From: Bacteroidaceae bacterium
Lineage (GTDB): Bacteria > Bacteroidota > Bacteroidia > Bacteroidales > Bacteroidaceae
Length of the DNA stretch: 64,000 bases
Direction of reading: 5' to 3'
Assembly (NCBI GenBank): GCA_017469925.1
Contig: JAFUFK010000017.1
Location: forward strand, 26,183 to 90,182
A program made the position numbers and the translations under genes. The notes beneath the pieces are model-generated. The model saw nothing but the letters and a program-made list of their open reading frames with translations, had not been told where the DNA came from and made no database searches. Positions 1 to 9,811 of this stretch are shown one piece after another (the stretch's first letter is position 1; the number at the start of each line of letters is the position of its first letter).

Positions 1-1472
1 GTGCCCTTGATGTGGTCGATGTCTTCGGGGAAGAAGAGTTGCTCCTGGGCATCGTCGCGCAGTTTGGTCATCTTGCTGGGCACGGAACCGGTGAAGCTGG
101 GGAACATGACCACGTTGAGCAGGCTACCCAGCGTACCCAATGGGATTTGGTCGATCTGGTAGTAGAGTTCGTCGAGGTTGGTGGGGGCGGTGTAGGGGAT
201 TTCGTCCTCCAGTCCCTCACGCAGGTAGTAGGTCTTGATGAGCTGCCAGCCGCCACCGCCTTCCGAGAAGTACTGCCACAGGGCCTCGTCGTCGGGGACG
301 AACATGGCCGTCATGTCGTACTGGGGAGCGGTTGCGCTGGTGGTGCGCCAGCGGTCGTCGTCCATGGCGATGGCGTTCCATCCCGGGTCGAACTTCAGCA
401 GGCCGACGTCTCTACCGGCTACGGGCTGGCCGTCGGGGTCGGAGCTCAGTTCGCGGTGTCCGTAACTCATCTTCGAGAAGTAGCGCTTGGTGAAGATGGA
501 GTCGGTCCACTGGATGCCGCGGGCAGCCATGACGTTCTTGTAGGCCTCGGTCACGCTGTAGTTGAAGAAGGGTGCACTCCAGCGGTCGAGCATGTGGCTG
601 AAGATGTTGGTCCGGCCACTGGTGCGGATGGCCTCTGCCATGTTGGGCAGGGGGACGATGACCTTTGAGGTCTTGTTGATGTAACCGTTTTCGGCTACGC
701 TGTCCTTGGCAATCAGCTTGGCGTCGTAGATGTGCACGTCGGCCGTGTTACGGGGCTCTCCCATGAAGATGGCGAAGTCCTCGTCGGTGACGTTGTTCTT
801 CGTCATGTGCTCGCTGGTGAAGTGGAGCATCATCGACAGGGAGGAGTCGGTGACCATGTAGAGTCCCTTACCGCCGTTCTCCTCGCGGAAACGCCACCAA
901 TAGTCGTTCTCGCCATTGCGCTCGTTGTAGTTGACGGGCAGCGAGTTGCCATCGAGGTAGGTGATGGTGTCGGTGGCCTCGACGTCGGTGTAGCGGCGCA
1001 TGAAGTCGCCTCGCGAGTCGATGTTGCTGCTACTGCTGGAGAGGTTCTCCATGACAATGGCATTGTTCAGCATGCTCGTGTGGATGAGCAACTTCTTCTG
1101 GCTTACCGACAGGTTCTCGTAGCTGGTAGCAGTGTGCCAGGGATTGCTCTCGGGCAGCAAGGCGTTGCGCTGGTAGAATTCGTTCCAGGCATCGTCGTTG
1201 GCTACGAACACTGTCTTCGAACCAGTTCGAGAAAGCACCTCGGTGAGGGGGCGTGCATCAGTGGGGTTGACATCGGGGTCGGCCAGCAGACGGAGGTAGT
1301 TCTTGTAGTGTCCGTCTTCGTCCAAACCCTCGTAAATGCTCGTACTGAGCCACGTTGGCTTTTCATCGTCCAACACGTACTCGTCCTTACATGATGTCGA
1401 AACACCGCTGACCGCCAGCAGGAGCAACATGAAGTACGCGGCCCTGCTCAGTTTGCTTAAACGGTTTTTCAT
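1..1472 (-). CDS. Fasciclin-domain-like lipoprotein, 3' end cut off by window edge
   Basis: The reading frame is open from an ATG at 1472 to the window edge (490 codons) with no stop, so the C-terminus lies outside. The protein begins with a lipoprotein signal: basic start, hydrophobic core MLLLLAVSGVS and a lipobox-like TSC with the acylated Cys at residue 28. The part just after it (ILYEGLDEDGHY-like text, LADP.., TEVLSRTGSKTVFVANDD) is typical of the Bacteroidales surface lipoproteins that carry fasciclin domains, where 'GSKTVF.AxDDAF' opens the domain. These are usually found with SusC/SusD-type glycan or adhesion loci; no SusC/D is visible here, but the locus continues beyond the edge. 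Ligand and role are not deducible. The family call rests on the N-terminal resemblance only. Confidence 0.7.
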   Translation of the reverse strand, partial: MKNRLSKLSRAAYFMLLLLAVSGVSTSCKDEYVLDDEKPTWLSTSIYEGLDEDGHYKNYLRLLADPDVNPTDARPLTEVLSRTGSKTVFVANDDAWNEFYQRNALLPESNPWHTATSYENLSVSQKKLLIHTSMLNNAIVMENLSSSSSNIDSRGDFMRRYTDVEATDTITYLDGNSLPVNYNERNGENDYWWRFREENGGKGLYMVTDSSLSMMLHFTSEHMTKNNVTDEDFAIFMGEPRNTADVHIYDAKLIAKDSVAENGYINKTSKVIVPLPNMAEAIRTSGRTNIFSHMLDRWSAPFFNYSVTEAYKNVMAARGIQWTDSIFTKRYFSKMSYGHRELSSDPDGQPVAGRDVGLLKFDPGWNAIAMDDDRWRTTSATAPQYDMTAMFVPDDEALWQYFSEGGGGWQLIKTYYLREGLEDEIPYTAPTNLDELYYQIDQIPLGTLGSLLNVVMFPSFTGSVPSKMTKLRDDAQEQLFFPEDIDHIKG

Positions 1473-1535
1473 ACAAATTAAGAGTTTAGGTTTAATTATT
1501 GTTTTGTTTTTGTCATTTCATGGTTTTTCAAGTTA

Positions 1536-1543
1536 CAAATATA
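1536..1543 (-). promoter_or_regulatory. Probable -7 box for the fasciclin-like lipoprotein
   Basis: The minus strand reads TATATTTG, a match to the Bacteroidota -7 consensus TAnnTTTG, 63 bases before the ATG at 1472. No TTG is seen 19-21 bases further upstream, so only half the promoter is supported. Confidence 0.45.
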
Positions 1544-1703
1544 ACCTTATTTTAAGACCTGTTAAGGTTTTTTAGCCTACATTTTTGCTTTTGTTAACTT
1601 CTTTTAACAATTCGGGGCGACATTTCCTCCTATTCTTCCCTACTTAGGGCGTCGCATACCATATTATATATATTACGCGCGCGAAAAATCAGCCTCCCGG
1701 AGA

Positions 1704-1818
1704 AGGTTAACTTAACCTGCCGCCTTATGTTAACATAACTTGCGCCCCCAAGTTAACATTACCTATGGCCCTATGTTAACATAACCTGTGCGCACAGGTT
1801 AACTTAACTTGCAAGCAC
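1704..1818 (-). repeat. Five-unit GTTAAC array with exact 23-bp period (copy 1)
   Basis: GTTAAC starts at 1706, 1729, 1752, 1775 and 1798, so the period is exactly 23 bp for five units. Each unit has a conserved AT-rich core of about 15 bp (A[AGT]GTTAAC[AT]TAAC[CT]T on the plus strand) followed by about 8 bp of variable, mostly GC-rich sequence. Read on the minus strand the array starts about 95 bp after the stop of the GH128-like gene and just past its terminator, with AAGTTAAGTTAACCT as the first core. A second array of the same design is at 46940-47054. Confidence 0.9.
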
Positions 1819-1840
1819 GGCACCGTCGGGGTATAAACAA

Positions 1841-1873
1841 AACGCCCCGTTTCTCATTGAGAAACAGGGCGTT
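1841..1873 (-). terminator. Intrinsic terminator of the GH128-like gene
   Basis: A near-perfect 15-bp stem (AACGCCCTGTTTCTC with one wobble) with a 3-base loop, followed on the minus strand by TTTTG. It starts 31 bases after the stop codon at 1905. The stem sequence is almost the same as that of the terminator at 46879-46910, which also precedes a 23-bp-period array. Confidence 0.85.
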
Positions 1874-1904
1874 ATGTAGTGCGTCGGGGGCGGTGGCTAT
1901 GGGC

Positions 1905-4667
1905 CTACTTCACCTGCACCTTGATGCTGCGCTTGCCGTTCGTGACGATGTAAACGCCCTTCGGCAGGCGCTGACCCAGTGCCACGCGGGCACCGCTGGG
2001 CGCATAGGCGGTCAGTCCCTCGCCATCGGCGTGGATGATGCCGTCGGCCACGCTGACGCTGAAGCCGTCGTGGGCAGCCACCGCCGCGATGGCTGTGGGC
2101 ACGATGATGGGCTCTTCGTCGCCCGTGCCGTTCGGGTCGTCGCTGATGACGAACCAACCGATGTAGTCGCCATTGTTCTTGGCGTTGTTGGTAGCCGTCT
2201 CGCTGGTGTTGGTGCCATCTACCTGTCGGCGGATGCTGGCGCTATAGACACCCTCGTCGGTGCTCGACGTGCTGTGCATGCGGAAGATGCTGGCCTTGCC
2301 GTAGTTGTTGGTCTGCGGCGCGGCGATGATGTAGGGATTCAGGAAGTGCAGGGTATCGCCCTCCGTGTTCCTGAAGACAACATTCTGGCGAGCCGTTCCG
2401 CCCACGGGGGTCTCCGTGTCGCGGCCTACGGTCAGCAACTTACCCTGGCCGATGGCAATCTGGCCGGGATTGGCGGCAAAGTAGTTGACGTTCTGGTTGT
2501 TGAAGTTGCTGGTAACACCCTCCTGGCGAACCAACTTCACCTTGAAGCCCGTGTTCGTGACGTCATAGACCTTGACCGTGACGGGGGCATAGGTGGCCAC
2601 GCTCGTGTTCTGCTGGGCAACCACTACGGGTACGACACCCTCGGGGAAGGCCTCGGGGAAGCTGACTTCCACCTCGTCGCCCTTGACGTTGCCAATCTTC
2701 TTCGAGATGAGCATCATGTCGTCGGAGAGGTGGTAAACGGTGTCGGGCGGCAATACGAGATAGTCGGCCGTCTCAGCCGCAGAGAAGGTAACGGGCGTGG
2801 TGAGCTGCCAGGGGTAGAAACGGAACTTGAAGCTGCTCTTGGCCAGGCTCTGTACCTGGTTGGTGATGCCGTTGGCGGTGTTCTTGTTCGATATCATGCC
2901 CACTACGACATAGGGCACGGCGTCGCCGGCCGTCAGGTCGATGGTCGTACTCTCGTCGTTGGCAATCTTTATCTGTCCGTATTGCAGCGAGCCCACGGCG
3001 TCGGCGGCCGTGATGCTTACGCTGGCTTCCGAGGTGATGTACTTGCGGGCGTTGTTGTAGTACTCTGCCACGTGATAGTAGTAGATGCCGGGGTCGGAGA
3101 TGGTGTCGGTGTAGGTGTAGCTGACGTCGCTGGCACTCGTCTTGTCCTTCGGCGTCACGTTGCCGCGCTTGGTCCAGCGGGAAGAGCCGGGCAACTTGCA
3201 CTCTACGACGATGCTGTCCAGCATGTCGCCGTTGGGGTCGGTCCAGCTGAGGGCAAAGGTCTTGCGAGCCTTGGTGTAGGTACCCGAAAGGGCACCGGGT
3301 GCCTTATAGACAATCTTGGGCACGTATTCGTTGGCCTTGTTGTAGGCCATGCCGCTCTCCATCGAGGCATAGTACTCGCCCAACTTGGTCAGTTTGCCGT
3401 TCTCGTAGATATGGGCCTTCGACTCGCTGTTCCAGTAGGCGTAGCGCTCGACGCGCGAATTGCTGTTGAGGGTGTTCAGGATGTTCTTGGTCTCGTTGAG
3501 AATCGTCGTCTCGTTGTCGGTACCGAAGGCGCCGTTTCGGTTCCACGATGCACCCCAGATCCACTCCGAAATCCAGATGGGACGGCCCTTGCCGTAGTTG
3601 TCGCTGTACCAGGTCAGGTTGTTGAACCCCGATGCCCAGTAGCAGTGGAGGTCCAGTATGTCGCAGCGCCAGCCGCGGGCATCGATACTGTCGATGAAGG
3701 CCTTGAGGTGGTTCATGCTGCCGTCGTGCGACGACTCGGAGCACAGGCGCATACCGGTGCGCATCAGGTTCTGCCAGTTGGCAAGCACCTCGGCCACCGT
3801 CTGCGGATGGTCGTCGGCCGAGTTGCCGGGCTCGTTGTTGGTCTTCATGTGGCACGAACCCGTCACACCGCCGCAGGTGGCCGACGAAGGCCAGTCCTCA
3901 TAGATGTGGTTGGGTACCCACTCTTGGTCGGGCAGCAGCGAGGCATTGCCTTGTGCCCAGTCGTAGCACCACGACGTGTTCAGGGCAGCATTGGCTGCCT
4001 TGTCACCGTTGCTGGCCAAGCCCTTCTTCTGGGCGTTGTACCACTGGAAGATGCGATACGACGAAATCTTGCCATTCAGCGGGGCGGGCACATTGCTGAC
4101 CTCGAGGTCCTCCATGTCGGCGATGAAGCAACGACTGTAGCCCCATCCGCCAGTGCCGACGGCGAAGGTGACCATGTAGCCACGCTTCAGTTTGAAGGAA
4201 CGGACCATGTTGTTGAGCGTCGTCTTGTTCATCGTGTTCATGTAGCCACCGCTGTTGCCCAGGCTGTAGTTGCTGTAGCTGTCGCCCTCGAAGTTGAGGC
4301 CGGTGTAGCAGGTCAGCGGCTTTATGGTGCTGGCATAGGGGAATACGATGGCACCTTGGGCGTACATCCGGACTTGGCAATTAGTGTTGTTTACAGCCTT
4401 TGCTCCGTTGATAAGTATGTTACCGAGGTGTTTGCTGATGACAACGCTTGGCTTGATGTTCTTGAAGATGACTACTGCGTGCTCGGTGTTGACAATGTCG
4501 ATGCTGCCGGCAGTGGTGAACGGCTCGGTACTGGTAATCGTGTAATCGACGTCGTCGGTCAGTGTCACTCCGCTTGTCACCTGTGTTACGGTGGTCACGG
4601 TGTTGCCTGCAAAAGCAGTTGCGGACAGCAGCAGGGCAACGAGTAGAAAGAGTGATTTGGCTTTCAT
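1905..4667 (-). CDS. Secreted GH128/Asl1-like glycoside hydrolase with C-terminal sorting tail
   Basis: A 920-residue secreted protein with a clear signal peptide (MKAKSLFLLVALLLSATAFA). Its middle part looks like a glycosyl hydrolase of the Asl1-like/GH128 type, a TIM barrel acting on beta-1,3-glucans: WCYDWAQG, then TNNEPGN (candidate acid/base Glu near residue 276), DLHCYWASG and WISEWIWGA (candidate nucleophile Glu near residue 365). Behind it are beta-rich parts, including a fibronectin-like stretch around residues 465-555. The end (GLTAYAPSGARV...KGVYIVTNGKRSI) looks like a type IX secretion sorting domain. The stop lies 31 bp from a strong terminator; the GH43 gene ends 6 bp before its ATG, so the two form an operon and probably act on the same polysaccharide. 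Substrate is inferred from family only. Confidence 0.75.
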   Translation of the reverse strand: MKAKSLFLLVALLLSATAFAGNTVTTVTQVTSGVTLTDDVDYTITSTEPFTTAGSIDIVNTEHAVVIFKNIKPSVVISKHLGNILINGAKAVNNTNCQVRMYAQGAIVFPYASTIKPLTCYTGLNFEGDSYSNYSLGNSGGYMNTMNKTTLNNMVRSFKLKRGYMVTFAVGTGGWGYSRCFIADMEDLEVSNVPAPLNGKISSYRIFQWYNAQKKGLASNGDKAANAALNTSWCYDWAQGNASLLPDQEWVPNHIYEDWPSSATCGGVTGSCHMKTNNEPGNSADDHPQTVAEVLANWQNLMRTGMRLCSESSHDGSMNHLKAFIDSIDARGWRCDILDLHCYWASGFNNLTWYSDNYGKGRPIWISEWIWGASWNRNGAFGTDNETTILNETKNILNTLNSNSRVERYAYWNSESKAHIYENGKLTKLGEYYASMESGMAYNKANEYVPKIVYKAPGALSGTYTKARKTFALSWTDPNGDMLDSIVVECKLPGSSRWTKRGNVTPKDKTSASDVSYTYTDTISDPGIYYYHVAEYYNNARKYITSEASVSITAADAVGSLQYGQIKIANDESTTIDLTAGDAVPYVVVGMISNKNTANGITNQVQSLAKSSFKFRFYPWQLTTPVTFSAAETADYLVLPPDTVYHLSDDMMLISKKIGNVKGDEVEVSFPEAFPEGVVPVVVAQQNTSVATYAPVTVKVYDVTNTGFKVKLVRQEGVTSNFNNQNVNYFAANPGQIAIGQGKLLTVGRDTETPVGGTARQNVVFRNTEGDTLHFLNPYIIAAPQTNNYGKASIFRMHSTSSTDEGVYSASIRRQVDGTNTSETATNNAKNNGDYIGWFVISDDPNGTGDEEPIIVPTAIAAVAAHDGFSVSVADGIIHADGEGLTAYAPSGARVALGQRLPKGVYIVTNGKRSIKVQVK

Positions 4668-4673
4668 AGTTGG

Positions 4674-5822
4674 TTATTTTAAGAATTTCTGAATTTTCTT
4701 GGCTTGGGCCTTATACGCCTTGGCCGAGGTGGGGCCGTCGAGCACCTTTTGTGCGGCCTCGAGCATGGCCTTGCGACCGTCCAGTTGCTGGAGCGTAAGC
4801 GTGGGGGTGGGGCGTGTCTTAAGTTCCGTCGTGGCCTCCAGCAGGTCGGACCATGCCGTGAGCAGGTTGTATTCGGACTGGGTGATGGCAATAACGGTTC
4901 CGTGGCGGGGGGTGAAGACGCCGTGGGTCTTGGTGTCCTGTACCTGCTTGAAGGTGCGCAGGTCGGTCGATTTGCAGAACTGATAGTGGTAGCTGGTGTA
5001 GCAGTCGTACATCAGTACCCATGTGCCGTCGTGGAGGCGGAATACGCCGCTGCCTTCAACGGCCTTGTTCGTGTCCTGACAGAAACCGGGTTGCAGTTCC
5101 CACTTCGACAGGTCGTGCAGGTCGGGGGTGATGAACTGCTTGATGCCCTTCTGCCTCTGGCCTTCGGTCTTGAAGAATACGTGGTACAGTCCCTCGTCGT
5201 CACGGACGATGTCGGTATCGATGCTGGCATTTTTCACGTCGAAGAGCACCTTGGGCTCGCCCTCGAAATCGCTGAAGTCGCTGTTGGCATAGGCATAATA
5301 TACGCGGTCGTAGGGGCAACTTTCGTCGTCGGTAAGTATGGAGAAATAGACCATGTACTTGCCAGCCGACTCGTCGTAGATGGTCTGTGGGGCCCAGACG
5401 CGAACTACCCTGGCAAACATGGTGCCCTGATAGCGGTCGGGGAAGTGGATGGTGTGGTGCTCCCAGTGGATGAGGTCGCGACTGCGCATCAGTACCATAC
5501 CACGATTGCTGCTCCAGCCGAGGCTCGACTTCATGTCAGTCACTACCTGATAGAAGTAGCCGTCCTCGCCACGCAGGATGTGTGGGTCGCGCACGCACCC
5601 CGTCAGGGCGATGGAGTCGCTGCCGATGACGGGCATGCCCTGGTTCAGGGGGGTATAGTTCCAGCCGTCGTGGCTAAGGGCGTAACAGATTTGCTCCTTC
5701 TCGGGCGCGTTACCGGTAAAGTAGGTGAAAAGATAAGCTACGTAGTTGTCCTTGGCCGATGCCATCAGTGCCGTAGCACCTAAAACAGCCATGCAGGCTA
5801 CTCGCTTGAATACGTTTTTCAT
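4674..5822 (-). CDS. Secreted GH43-family glycoside hydrolase
   Basis: A 382-residue protein with a signal peptide ending near ALMASA. The rest fits the five-bladed beta-propeller of family GH43 (arabinofuranosidases, xylosidases, galactanases): RDPHILRGEDGYFY near residue 77, VWAPQ (the usual blade-2 motif), SIDTDIVRDDEG near 200 with the pKa-modulating Asp, and VEGSGVFRLHDG near 253 with the likely general-acid Glu. A lysine-rich helical tail follows from about residue 340. The GH128-like gene starts 6 bp after this stop, so the two are co-transcribed. The substrate cannot be told from sequence alone. Confidence 0.8.
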   Translation of the reverse strand: MKNVFKRVACMAVLGATALMASAKDNYVAYLFTYFTGNAPEKEQICYALSHDGWNYTPLNQGMPVIGSDSIALTGCVRDPHILRGEDGYFYQVVTDMKSSLGWSSNRGMVLMRSRDLIHWEHHTIHFPDRYQGTMFARVVRVWAPQTIYDESAGKYMVYFSILTDDESCPYDRVYYAYANSDFSDFEGEPKVLFDVKNASIDTDIVRDDEGLYHVFFKTEGQRQKGIKQFITPDLHDLSKWELQPGFCQDTNKAVEGSGVFRLHDGTWVLMYDCYTSYHYQFCKSTDLRTFKQVQDTKTHGVFTPRHGTVIAITQSEYNLLTAWSDLLEATTELKTRPTPTLTLQQLDGRKAMLEAAQKVLDGPTSAKAYKAQAKKIQKFLK

Positions 5823-5860
5823 AGCATTATGTATTTATTAGTTAGTAGCTTATGAACAGG

Positions 5861-5868
5861 CAAATATA
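5861..5868 (-). promoter_or_regulatory. Probable -7 box for the GH43-GH128 operon
   Basis: The minus strand reads TATATTTG (consensus TAnnTTTG), giving a leader of about 35 bases before the ATG at 5822. No properly spaced TTG was found upstream. Confidence 0.45.
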
Positions 5869-5921
5869 TAAATATTTGACCAATTAGTCGTCATTCGGTT
5901 AAAAGTGTTAAATAAATTTAA

Positions 5922-8363
5922 CTATTCGTCCCCGCCGGGAGTCTCTGTCGGTTCCACCTCGACCTCGGTCTCCGTCACGAATGTGCCCGAACTGGGTGCT
6001 TCCTCGCCCGGGGTGAAGTCGATGCTGTCGCCCGAGAGCGATTCCGCAGGATAGTAGTAGCCTGAACACGTCCAGCATTGCGGGTCAATGTCCTCCTTCG
6101 GTTCCTCGAACTTACGGTAGTAGCGGGAGAAGCGTGAGTCCTTCAGTACCGACTGGATGAAGTAGCCAAAGATGGGGAGCGAGGTACGGCTGCCCTGTCC
6201 GAGTGCGCCCGTGCGGAAGTGGATGCTTCGGTATTCGCCACCCACCCATGCACCTGCCACGAGGCCGGGCGTGACTCCGACGAACCAGGCATCGGAGTGG
6301 TTGTTGCTGGTGCCGGTCTTGCCGCCGAACTCTGTCTTGTCGAGCACGGGATGGATGTATTGCCAAAGGGCTGCTGTCGTGCCACTGGGTTCGGTCAGGC
6401 CGCCGCGCAGCATCTGCTGCATCAGGTAGGCAGAGCGATAGGGTATGGCCTGCTCCTGTTTCAGTTTGGCTTCGTAGATGACCTTTCTGTTGCGGTCTTC
6501 GATGCGGGTAACCAGCATGGGCATGTTGTATATACCGTCATCGACAATGGTGCAATAGGAATTGACGAGTTCCAAGAGACTGACGTCGCATGCACCGAGG
6601 CTGAGGGCGGGGATGTTCTCGAGTTCCGACTTGATGCCCATGGCGTGGGCGGTCTTGATGATGTTGGGGATGCCACATTCGTAGCCCAACTTGACGGCGA
6701 TGCTGTTGATGCTTTGGGCAAAGGCTCGCTTCAGCGTCATGTTGGCATAGGAGAAGTGGCCGTTGGCGTTGTGGGGCGTCCATGTCTTGTCCTTACCGCT
6801 CTTGGCATCGGAGTAGGACTTCCACTCATCGACGCGCCGGTCGCATGGCGTCAGGCCCTGGTTCATGGCTTCGGTATAGACAAAGAGCTTGAAGGTGGAG
6901 CCTGGTTGGCGCTTGGCCATCACCTTGTCGTACTCCCACGAATTGTAATCGACGTCGCCCACCCAGGCCTTGACCTGACGCGTGTCGGGTTCGATGGCTA
7001 CGAAACCGCAGTGGAGGAAACTGACCATGTAGCGAATGGAGTCCATCGTGCTCATTTCGCGTGTCTCGGTGCCATTGTAGGTGAAGACTTCAGCAGGGTG
7101 GGGCAGATTGAGGTAGTGGTTGATGGAATCAGGATTGCCGTTGAACTTCTTCTGCAAATAGGCATACTCGGGCGTCTTCTTGGCAATGTCCTCGACAAAG
7201 TTCGGAATCTCCTTGCCATGGGCGTCGCGCCAGGGAGACGTGGAGCCCCAATGTTCCTTGAAGCGCTTCTGCAAGACGCTCATCTGCTTTCGTGCTGCGG
7301 CCTCGGCATATTCCTGGATGCGGGTGTCGAGTGTCGTGTATATCTTCAGACCTGCTACATCCAGGTCGAGCGGACGGTTGGCATCGTAACCTGCTATCAG
7401 GCCTTCCTTGCATAAGATTTCGACGTAGTCCTTCAACGCCTCCCGGAAATAGGGTACAGGTCCCAAGTGGCTCTTGCCCGAAGGTCGGTCGGCCGTTGCC
7501 ATGGGGATTTGTTGCAGGCTGTCCAACTGAGCCTCTGTGGCGGGCTGCCCGTCGATAATCATCATCCCGTTGTTGAAGAGATTGGCCAGTACGACGTTGC
7601 GCCGTTCGGTACTGTTCTTCGGATTACGCTTCGGGTTATACGTACTGGTGGCCTTCAAGAGTCCTACGAGCGTAGCGGCCTGTTCGTAAGTCAGATTGTC
7701 GGGCGAGGTGGCAAAGTAGGTCTCGCAGGCCGTCTTGATGCCATAGGCATTGCTGCCGAAATCTACCGTATTGAAGTACATCGTGAGGATGTCTTCCTTT
7801 GAGAAGAGCATCTCTAACTTGCTGGCTACAATCCATTCCTTGGCCTTAATCGTTAGCATGCGGGTAGCAGGGAACTTTCCGAGGAGGCCGGTGGAATACT
7901 CTTTCTTAGTGCGTACGCGGAAGAGGTTTTTGGCCAGTTGTTGCGAAATCGTGCTGGCACCACGGGCATGGCCTCCGAACATGTCTTTCACGGCGGCAAA
8001 GATGCCTTTGAAGTCTATGCCGTGGTGGTGATAGAAACGTTCGTCTTCGGTTGCTATCAGGGTGCGCACCAATATGGGACTTATCTCCTGATAGCTGACG
8101 GGGGTGCGGTTCTCGTTATAGTACTTGCCAATGGGGAGGCTGTCGGCACTGATGATGATGCTGGCCTCGCTGGTAATGGGGTTCTTGATGTCATTGAAAC
8201 CCGGTGAGCGACCAAATAGCCACAGGAAGTTGGTATCGACCGCACCCAGGAAGAGCAAGAGGAGGACAATCAGCGTGATTATCCAGACGATGATGCGCTT
8301 CCACCAGGGGCCACTATAGATAGCGTGTATCGTGTGCTTAATCTTCTGCCATAATGTTTTCAT
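5922..8363 (-). CDS. mrcA: Penicillin-binding protein 1A, bifunctional transglycosylase/transpeptidase
   Basis: An 813-residue class A PBP that polymerises and cross-links peptidoglycan at the outer face of the inner membrane. There is one N-terminal membrane anchor (residues about 22-45). The GT51 transglycosylase part has [10 protein letters not shown] near residue 104 (catalytic Glu) and [13 protein letters not shown]. The transpeptidase part has the nucleophile motif GSTFK near 486, SQSIN (SxN) and [12 protein letters not shown] near 678. A short acidic, Thr/Pro-rich tail follows. The ATG lies inside the end of miaA (26-bp overlap), so it is the last gene of a lpxD-lpxC/fabZ-lpxA-ORF-miaA-mrcA run: all but miaA and the small ORF are envelope genes. 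Confidence 0.95.
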   Translation of the reverse strand: MKTLWQKIKHTIHAIYSGPWWKRIIVWIITLIVLLLLFLGAVDTNFLWLFGRSPGFNDIKNPITSEASIIISADSLPIGKYYNENRTPVSYQEISPILVRTLIATEDERFYHHHGIDFKGIFAAVKDMFGGHARGASTISQQLAKNLFRVRTKKEYSTGLLGKFPATRMLTIKAKEWIVASKLEMLFSKEDILTMYFNTVDFGSNAYGIKTACETYFATSPDNLTYEQAATLVGLLKATSTYNPKRNPKNSTERRNVVLANLFNNGMMIIDGQPATEAQLDSLQQIPMATADRPSGKSHLGPVPYFREALKDYVEILCKEGLIAGYDANRPLDLDVAGLKIYTTLDTRIQEYAEAAARKQMSVLQKRFKEHWGSTSPWRDAHGKEIPNFVEDIAKKTPEYAYLQKKFNGNPDSINHYLNLPHPAEVFTYNGTETREMSTMDSIRYMVSFLHCGFVAIEPDTRQVKAWVGDVDYNSWEYDKVMAKRQPGSTFKLFVYTEAMNQGLTPCDRRVDEWKSYSDAKSGKDKTWTPHNANGHFSYANMTLKRAFAQSINSIAVKLGYECGIPNIIKTAHAMGIKSELENIPALSLGACDVSLLELVNSYCTIVDDGIYNMPMLVTRIEDRNRKVIYEAKLKQEQAIPYRSAYLMQQMLRGGLTEPSGTTAALWQYIHPVLDKTEFGGKTGTSNNHSDAWFVGVTPGLVAGAWVGGEYRSIHFRTGALGQGSRTSLPIFGYFIQSVLKDSRFSRYYRKFEEPKEDIDPQCWTCSGYYYPAESLSGDSIDFTPGEEAPSSGTFVTETEVEVEPTETPGGDE

Positions 8364-9258
8364 GTAACTTCAGGTTTAGGTATTCTTTAATTGCCTCGGC
8401 CTCATCGGGATGAAACCAGCGGATGGACTCGTCGCGACGAAACCAAGTGAGTTGCTTCTTGGCATAAACTCGTGTGTTCTTTTTTATGCGTTCTACGGCC
8501 ATGTCGAGCGGCCATTCGCCATCGAGCACGTGCAGCAGTTCCTTGTATCCGACCGTATTCAGAGCATTACTATCGCGATGGGAGGCGTGTGCGCGCACTT
8601 CGTCCAACAGGCCTTCTTGCATCATCTGATCTACACGATGGTTGATACGGGTGAAAAGTTCCTCGCGCGGACGGTTGAGGCCCACCTTGATGATGCGGAA
8701 GGGGCGCTGCTTCGAACGGCGTATGCGGAAGGACGTATATGTCTGGCCACTCATGTAGCAGACTTCTACCGCATGGACGATGCGGCGGGTGTTCTTCTTA
8801 TCGACGATGGCATAGTATTCGGGGTCGAGCGACCTTAGGCGTTCGGCCAGGGCGGGGAGCCCTTCGTCGTGGAGCATGGCCTTGACCTGCGTGCGTACTT
8901 CGTCGCTGATGGTCGGGATGTCGTCGATGCCTTGGCACACGGCGTCGATATACATCATGCTGCCGCCTGAGAGCAATAAGGTGTCGTGGGTTTGGAACAA
9001 TTGTTCGGTCAACTGCAGCACGTCGGCCTCGTATTGGGCAGCGCTATAGTAGTCGTCGAGGTTCAGTATGCCCACAAAGTAATGCCGCACACGCTGCTGT
9101 TGTTCAGCAGTAGGTGCGGCAGTACCAATCTTCAGGTCGGCAAAGAGTTGTCGGCTATCGCAGTTCAGGATGGGACAACCCAACATCTCGGCCAGGCTGA
9201 GGCTGAGTTCGGTCTTCCCGACTCCTGTGGGACCTAGTAGCACGACGAGTGTCTTCAT
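8338..9258 (-). CDS. miaA: tRNA dimethylallyltransferase
   Basis: A 306-residue enzyme that transfers a dimethylallyl group to N6 of adenosine 37 in tRNAs reading codons that begin with U. Seen in the sequence: the P-loop [18 protein letters not shown] (residues 7-24), [19 protein letters not shown] with the conserved DS(R)Q of the family, and [15 protein letters not shown]. Length is standard. It overlaps the upstream small gene by 4 bp and the downstream mrcA by 26 bp, so translation is probably coupled. Confidence 0.95.
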   Translation of the reverse strand: MKTLVVLLGPTGVGKTELSLSLAEMLGCPILNCDSRQLFADLKIGTAAPTAEQQQRVRHYFVGILNLDDYYSAAQYEADVLQLTEQLFQTHDTLLLSGGSMMYIDAVCQGIDDIPTISDEVRTQVKAMLHDEGLPALAERLRSLDPEYYAIVDKKNTRRIVHAVEVCYMSGQTYTSFRIRRSKQRPFRIIKVGLNRPREELFTRINHRVDQMMQEGLLDEVRAHASHRDSNALNTVGYKELLHVLDGEWPLDMAVERIKKNTRVYAKKQLTWFRRDESIRWFHPDEAEAIKEYLNLKLHENIMAED

Positions 9259-9791
9259 TCCAGTATGTCGAAACCTTCCAAGTCGAGGTCTTCCTCTTCG
9301 AATCCGTCTTCGCCATAGAACTCTTCTTCCAGTTCTTCGGAGACGACGGTCTGAATGCCAGTCACAGGCTCCTCCTCCGCGATGAACTGCGCAGGTGGAT
9401 TGCCATGTCGGCGGGTGAGTACTCCAGCCTCAGGAACCGGGTCGCCAAAGGTGGTCTCGGTAAGTTCGAGGAGGAACATGCGACGATTCTCCGGGTCGAA
9501 GCGGTAGGTTAGGCGTTGGCCCTCGTCCTCGATGAATTCTCCCAGGTCGGTGTCGTCCATGAGGAAAACGTCTTCGTCGATGTCAACCTTTTCTTCGTCG
9601 CCGAGCAAGATACGCTGGATGGGTTTCCAGCTATCGTCACAAACGAAGAATCGCTGTCCTGGCACTTCCTCGAATCCACAATGCTTGAGGATGAGCCGGT
9701 GGAGGTCGGCGAACGAAGCATCGGCATCAATCTTCAGCTCGAGGATGAAGTCCTCAACCTCGGGACTTATCAGGGTTAGTCTTAGTGTCAT
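9255..9791 (-). CDS. pRiA4b ORF-3-like acidic protein
   Basis: A 178-residue very acidic protein. The first 120 residues resemble the 'plasmid pRiA4b ORF-3' (IS1096 passenger TnpR) fold seen in many Bacteroidota: [42 protein letters not shown] and LTYRFDP. The last 35 residues are almost all Glu and Asp with bulky residues ([20 protein letters not shown]). Function is unknown; despite the family name there is no transposon here. It sits in the lpxA-miaA run, overlapping miaA by 4 bp (ATGA), 20 bp after lpxA. Confidence 0.65.
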   Translation of the reverse strand: MTLRLTLISPEVEDFILELKIDADASFADLHRLILKHCGFEEVPGQRFFVCDDSWKPIQRILLGDEEKVDIDEDVFLMDDTDLGEFIEDEGQRLTYRFDPENRRMFLLELTETTFGDPVPEAGVLTRRHGNPPAQFIAEEEPVTGIQTVVSEELEEEFYGEDGFEEEDLDLEGFDILE

Positions 9792-9811
9792 GGTATGATG
9801 TTCAATGATTG

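Noticed and set aside
1704-1818. CRISPR array
   Set aside because: The 23-bp units leave only about 8 bp between cores, far below real spacers, and there are no cas genes. It is reported as a dispersed repeat instead.
1809-4646. 945-codon plus-strand open frame opposite the GH128-like gene
   Set aside because: It is the antisense shadow of a protein with a signal peptide, recognisable glycosidase motifs and a sorting tail. The plus-strand product is low-quality Val/Gly/Asp text with no family features. High GC and the third-position pattern explain the open frame.
9255-9791. Transposon passenger gene
   Set aside because: The family name includes IS1096 TnpR, but no transposase or terminal repeats are near. 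The gene is part of a tight lpx-miaA run, so it is a resident gene.
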